This document shows positions 15,200-19,154 of a stretch of DNA of 19,154 nt, in pieces. Position numbers and translations under genes: made by a program. Under the pieces are notes generated by a model. The model ran no database searches. It saw nothing but the letters and a program-made list of their open reading frames with translations, and was not told the origin of the DNA. The stretch is from NCBI GenBank assembly GCA_027348305.1, contig DAIEPS010000013.1:1-19154 (forward strand), in the 5' to 3' direction. Position 1 is the stretch's first letter. Every line of letters starts with the position of its first letter. Source of the stretch: Anaerolineaceae bacterium. GTDB lineage: Bacteria; Chloroflexota; Anaerolineae; Anaerolineales; Anaerolineaceae.

Positions 15200-16534
15200 A
15201 TGTGCGATACCATCGTTGCGCTCGGTAACTCAACAGCAGACGGTAAAGTGCTTTTTGCCAAGAACTCAGACCGTGAGCCTAATGAAGCCCACGAACTGGT
15301 GATCATTCCGCGCGCAAAACACCAACCTGGTGAAATGGTGAAATGCACATATATTGAGATCCCTCAAGCAGAGGAGACCTATCAGGTTTTGCTGGCCAAA
15401 CCCTTCTGGATTTGGGGTGCCGAAATGGGTGCCAACGAATTTGGGGTAACCATCGGTAATGAAGCCCTGTTTACTCGCGATCCGTATGGCAAGAAACCCG
15501 GCCTGATCGGTATGGATTTTCTCCGATTGGCGCTGGAACGTTCCAAAACCGCGCATGACGCGCTAATGACGATCATTGAATTGCTTGAAAAATACGGGCA
15601 GAGCGGCAATTGCGGTTTTGCCCATAAGATGTTCTATCATAACAGCTTCCTGATCTGCGATCCAGGTGAAGCGTGGGTGCTTGAAACTTCCGGTAAAGAG
15701 TGGGCAGCCGAAAAAGTTAAGGATGTACGCTCGATCTCCAACGCCATTACGATCGATAACATATGGGATCTGGCTTCTGCCAACCTGGTTCAGCATGCGA
15801 TCGATAAGGGCTGGTGCAGTGATAAAGATCAGTTCAGTTTCAGCAAATGCTATTCGGAACCGGTTTATACACTTTTCAGCGATGCACACAAACGTCAGCA
15901 CTGCACCACACAACAACTGAAAGCACAGAAGGGCGCGATCACCCCTGCCATGATGATGGCAATCCTCAGGCATCATGACGATAAATCCGATCCCAATTGG
16001 TCCCCCGATAAAGGCATCACCGGCGCGGATGTGTGCATGCACGCGGGATGGGGACCTATCCGCGGCAGCCAGAGCGCGGGATCCATGGTTTCGACCCTTG
16101 ACCGCAGCGATACGGTGCATTGGTTGACCGGATCTTCCGCACCCTGCACCTCTTTGTTCAAACCGCTTTGGCTGGATTGTGGTATTCCGGAGTACGGCGA
16201 ATCACCGCAGGGTGTTTTTGATGAACTAACGCATTACTGGCGCCACGAGGCTATCCACCGCGCAATACTGCAGGATTATGCCCTTCGATTGCCATTGATC
16301 AAACCCGATCAGGTTCGTTTTGAACAGCAGATGCTGGATGAAGTCAATCAGAACCTTGCAGGGTCTTATAACCAGCGAAAGAGTATTTCAGAGAAGTATT
16401 TCAAAATGGCTCAAGAAATTGAGTCTACCTGGCTGCAAAAGGTCATCTCACAACACAGCAAACACCGCAACCGGCTGCTTTATCAGTCTGCCTGGAAGAA
16501 ATTTAACGATGAAGCAAAGATGAATCAAGCCTGA
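15200..16534 (+). CDS. Secernin-like C69 family N-terminal-nucleophile hydrolase
   Basis: A 444-residue protein of the peptidase C69/secernin branch of the Ntn-hydrolases, which cleave amide bonds (dipeptides or acyl-amino compounds). With the ATG at 15200 the chain begins MCDTIVALGNSTADG, so removal of Met exposes Cys2, the expected nucleophile. No long propeptide is present. KNSDR at 21-25 is the conserved substrate-loop motif. Further family marks are WVLETSGKEW, SISNAITI, GSMVSTLDRSD and LTGSSAPCTSLFKPLW toward the C-terminus. There is no signal peptide, so a cytoplasmic location is likely. Bacterial members are usually annotated as C69 dipeptidases; the true substrate cannot be predicted. 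The next gene, a sensor kinase, starts seven bases downstream, with its Shine-Dalgarno touching this stop codon, so the two are probably cotranscribed. Confidence 0.88.
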   Translation: MCDTIVALGNSTADGKVLFAKNSDREPNEAHELVIIPRAKHQPGEMVKCTYIEIPQAEETYQVLLAKPFWIWGAEMGANEFGVTIGNEALFTRDPYGKKPGLIGMDFLRLALERSKTAHDALMTIIELLEKYGQSGNCGFAHKMFYHNSFLICDPGEAWVLETSGKEWAAEKVKDVRSISNAITIDNIWDLASANLVQHAIDKGWCSDKDQFSFSKCYSEPVYTLFSDAHKRQHCTTQQLKAQKGAITPAMMMAILRHHDDKSDPNWSPDKGITGADVCMHAGWGPIRGSQSAGSMVSTLDRSDTVHWLTGSSAPCTSLFKPLWLDCGIPEYGESPQGVFDELTHYWRHEAIHRAILQDYALRLPLIKPDQVRFEQQMLDEVNQNLAGSYNQRKSISEKYFKMAQEIESTWLQKVISQHSKHRNRLLYQSAWKKFNDEAKMNQA

Positions 16535-16541
16535 GGTTTTA

Positions 16542-19154
16542 ATGGTTACAGCAACACTGCTGAATACTTCGCCCTATATTGATCTGCCTTTCCATTTGCT
16601 TGGCTGGTTGGGCTGGTTTGGGTTGGCAGCGGTGCTTTTTTGGGGGTTGCGTAAGAAGATCCAGATCATCAGCTCCAAGAAATTCTGGACGGTTTTTGGA
16701 ATTCTTCTGGCTTGCTCGATCTTGTTTCCCCTCTTTTTCGGGATAAAACTTCCGTGGCAGTCAAGCCTGCCACTGCCTAACATCACCCGCGAGACTTCCT
16801 CGTCGGTGATCATGATCCTGAGCGCCATTCCGTGGATGTTGGCAGCCGGTATTCTTGGCTTCTGGCCGGCAGTGGTGATGGGGTTCGCAACCGGCCTGGT
16901 GACCGCGTTGTGGAACACACACAACCTGTTCACCCCGCTTGAAACTGCAACCCTTGCGCTGCTGATCTCATATGCACTGAGGCAGAATTACAGATCACGC
17001 TTATTTGAATGGCTGCGCAGACCTTTTGGCGCGGCTGTGGCGATCTCGTTGGTTTCCGTGCCGGTCTATTTGTTGACCACTTTCTTTGGCACCAACGGCA
17101 CATTGGCTGCCCGCCTGGATTATGCTTTTACCCAATCGTGGATGGTCATGCTGGTCAATGCAGTTCAGATCATCATTGCCGGCCTGTTCCTTGACCTCGC
17201 ACTGGTCACCAAATCGAAATACTGGATCCAGCAGAAATCTTACGTGCCATCCCCTTATGAAACAGGTTTGCAGGAAAAGGTTTTCTACATTGCACTGCCG
17301 ATCATCTTCGTTTTACTGTTGACTCTGGCGATCGCTGATTGGGTCGTTGCGGGGAAGGCTGCTGAAAAGATGCTGGAAGGCCGTTTGAAAAGCACGGCTG
17401 AAATTGCAGCGGAGAACATCCCATCCTTGATCGACACCGGCCAGGGATTACTGTTGGATATGGTGGACAGCAGGATTCCGATGGATCTTCCGGAAACAGC
17501 CCAGGCTTTCTTAAAGTCCAAACTGAGGTCTTTCCCATTCTTTACCCAGTTCTATTTATTCGACCTTACAGGCGCACCATTAACTGGATATCCAGAATCA
17601 GATATTAACCAATATGTGCTTACGCCAGAAGAGGTTGCCGGCGTGCAACTGGCGCTCAACGGTGTGCTCATCCAGAGCTATGTGATCGCACCTGCTGAAG
17701 GCGAGACTTCAGCGCAGATCGCCTATATTGCCGCCATCCCCGACGAATACGGGTTGGCAAAGGGTGTCATCTCAGCACGCACCAACCTGGGCGTGAACCT
17801 GTTCTCACAACCGGCGCTGCTTGCGCTGCAGGAGATCCAACAAGCGGGCGGAGAGGGGGTAATTTTGGATGGCGATAACCGCATCCTCTATGATTCCAAC
17901 CCAAGCCTGATATTGACCACTTATCAGGGCAAAGTGCCTGAGAGCTCCGAATACTTTGATGACACGAGCGGCACCGGCACCCGGCGCATGGTATATGCTT
18001 CCATCTCAGAAGCCAAGGATTGGAAGATCCTGCTTTCACTGCCGGCCAGCTACACTCAAGACCTTTCATTACAAATTGCGGTGCCGCTGCTGGCCATTTC
18101 CATCCTTATTTCCATCGGCGCCTACCTTTTATTGCGATTCATGGTCGGGTCTTTGGCCAAATCGCTGGTGCAGTTAGCCAACCAGGCGGATGAGATCTCG
18201 AAGGGCGGATTGGACAAAAAGATCGCCATCAACGGTGTAGACGAAGTTGGACGGTTAAGCTCAGCCTTCGAACAGATGCGCACGAGTTTGAAATCCAGGC
18301 TGGATGAATTGGACGTGTTGTTGGATGTTTCAAAGGGTGTGGCTTCCAATTTTGAGATCGGAAAAACCTCTGCCCATTTGCTCAAAGCCTGCCTCTCATA
18401 CGGCGCGGACTCGGCACGGTTGATCCTTAAAAACGGCTACAGTTTTGGCTTTGACGAAGAAACCATTTCTTATTCCGCCGGCCCAGAAGCAGACGAATAC
18501 TCCGAGCTGGATAAGCTGTTGATCGATCAAATGGGAAGCGATAAGGTGCTGGTGATCCCATCCAAACCGCGCATCCGAAGGATCGGCAGCATCAAAGGGC
18601 CCATCCCTTCAGCAGTGGTGGCAATGACCCTCGCGGATGAGACCACGGACTATGGGATGTTATGGATCGCTTACGCAGAACCACATCGTTTCTATGATGA
18701 GGAGATCCATTTCTTGAACACCATTGCCGGGCAGGCCGTGCTGGCAATTTCGAATTCATCACTCTTCATGAATGCTGAAGTTGGCAAGAAACGGTTGGAA
18801 TCCGTTCTATCCTCCACACCCGAACCGGTATTGGTGGTGGGTGAATCTGGCCGGTTGTTGATGGCCAATGAGGCAGCGGAGAATGTAGCAGGGCTGATCG
18901 AAACCACGGGGTCAGAAGGCCATAAGATCGGCGAGATAAAAGCGGTCGAATTCATTGACTTTTTAAATGATAACCGCGATAAAGTTAACAAGACTGGTGA
19001 AATATCCATCGAGGGAAAGATATTTGAGATCTCCGTCTCACCCGTGAAGGTTGAAAATGCCATGGTGGGCACCGTGTGTGTCCTGCGGGATATCACCGAA
19101 TTCCGTGATATGGAAAAAATGAAATCCGATTTCGTGGCCACTGTAAGCCATGAC
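16542..19154 (+). CDS. Membrane sensor histidine kinase (7TM, extracytoplasmic sensor, HAMP, GAF, PAS, HisKA), 3' end missing
   Basis: The frame is open from the ATG at 16542 to the window edge (871 codons); I translated it codon by codon and found no stop. About six hydrophobic segments lie in residues 14-224 and a seventh at 246-272. An extracytoplasmic region of about 240 residues, of the size of a Cache-type sensor, follows, then a helix at 512-537. A HAMP linker (DEVGRLSSAFEQM) runs to about 590, a GAF-like domain to about 745, and a PAS domain (STPEPVLVVGESGRLLMANEAA) from about 752 ends in VLRDITEFRDMEKMKSD. The H-box begins FVATVSHD, making H870 the phospho-acceptor one residue before the cut. 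The ATPase domain and any partner regulator lie outside. GAGG at 16533-16536, five bases before the ATG, sets the start. The multi-helix N-terminus ahead of the sensor is unusual; its ligand is unknown. Domain limits are by eye. Confidence 0.9.
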   Translation, partial: MVTATLLNTSPYIDLPFHLLGWLGWFGLAAVLFWGLRKKIQIISSKKFWTVFGILLACSILFPLFFGIKLPWQSSLPLPNITRETSSSVIMILSAIPWMLAAGILGFWPAVVMGFATGLVTALWNTHNLFTPLETATLALLISYALRQNYRSRLFEWLRRPFGAAVAISLVSVPVYLLTTFFGTNGTLAARLDYAFTQSWMVMLVNAVQIIIAGLFLDLALVTKSKYWIQQKSYVPSPYETGLQEKVFYIALPIIFVLLLTLAIADWVVAGKAAEKMLEGRLKSTAEIAAENIPSLIDTGQGLLLDMVDSRIPMDLPETAQAFLKSKLRSFPFFTQFYLFDLTGAPLTGYPESDINQYVLTPEEVAGVQLALNGVLIQSYVIAPAEGETSAQIAYIAAIPDEYGLAKGVISARTNLGVNLFSQPALLALQEIQQAGGEGVILDGDNRILYDSNPSLILTTYQGKVPESSEYFDDTSGTGTRRMVYASISEAKDWKILLSLPASYTQDLSLQIAVPLLAISILISIGAYLLLRFMVGSLAKSLVQLANQADEISKGGLDKKIAINGVDEVGRLSSAFEQMRTSLKSRLDELDVLLDVSKGVASNFEIGKTSAHLLKACLSYGADSARLILKNGYSFGFDEETISYSAGPEADEYSELDKLLIDQMGSDKVLVIPSKPRIRRIGSIKGPIPSAVVAMTLADETTDYGMLWIAYAEPHRFYDEEIHFLNTIAGQAVLAISNSSLFMNAEVGKKRLESVLSSTPEPVLVVGESGRLLMANEAAENVAGLIETTGSEGHKIGEIKAVEFIDFLNDNRDKVNKTGEISIEGKIFEISVSPVKVENAMVGTVCVLRDITEFRDMEKMKSDFVATVSHD

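Noticed and set aside
15563..16120. 185-codon minus-strand open frame
   Set aside because: Opposite the clearly conserved secernin-like gene, without its own family features or a convincing ribosome-binding site.
1..19154. CRISPR array, tRNA/rRNA genes, insertion sequences, phage or defence genes
   Set aside because: Reading through the window I saw no regular direct repeats, transposase or integrase frames, or RNA-gene signatures; almost all of it is accounted for by nine protein genes.

Overview
The window reads as chromosomal DNA from an Anaerolineae-like member of the Chloroflexota. The strongest pointer is a cluster of 'Chlor_Arch_YYY' (DUF2298) membrane proteins, a family known mainly from Chloroflexi and archaea, next to a TIGR03663/GT39-like gene, its usual companion. 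LepA, the cytidylate kinase and the secernin-type hydrolase look like ordinary bacterial proteins. Taxonomy is inferred from gene content only. All nine genes lie on the plus strand and are tightly packed. I see no tRNA, rRNA, CRISPR array, insertion sequence, phage gene or integration site.

Region 1 (1-15116) looks like one long transcription unit. It begins inside lepA, whose 5' end is outside the window. It continues with a UPF0104/AglD-type membrane protein, an SDR nucleotide-sugar epimerase and a GT4 glycosyltransferase. Then come three large membrane proteins: a 1786-residue fusion of a GT39-type glycosyltransferase, a duplicated beta-sandwich region and a DUF2298 module; an 860-residue stand-alone DUF2298 protein; and a 577-residue GT39/TIGR03663-like protein. 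The unit ends with cmk. Junctions are 1-4 bp overlaps or gaps of 20 bp or less.

Region 2 (15117-15199) is the only sizeable intergenic gap, 83 bp to the chosen start, and probably holds a promoter for the next unit.

Region 3 (15200-19154) has a secernin-like C69 N-terminal-nucleophile hydrolase. Seven bases after it starts a membrane sensor histidine kinase, which is cut by the window end one residue past its phospho-accepting histidine.

Working model (inference): the SDR enzyme makes an activated sugar, GT4 builds a glycan on a lipid carrier at the inner membrane face, the UPF0104 protein helps move or transfer lipid-linked material, and the GT-C-like proteins use polyprenyl-phosphate sugars outside. 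The acceptor is unknown. The least described part is the three-protein GT-C/YYY block, 4745-14420.
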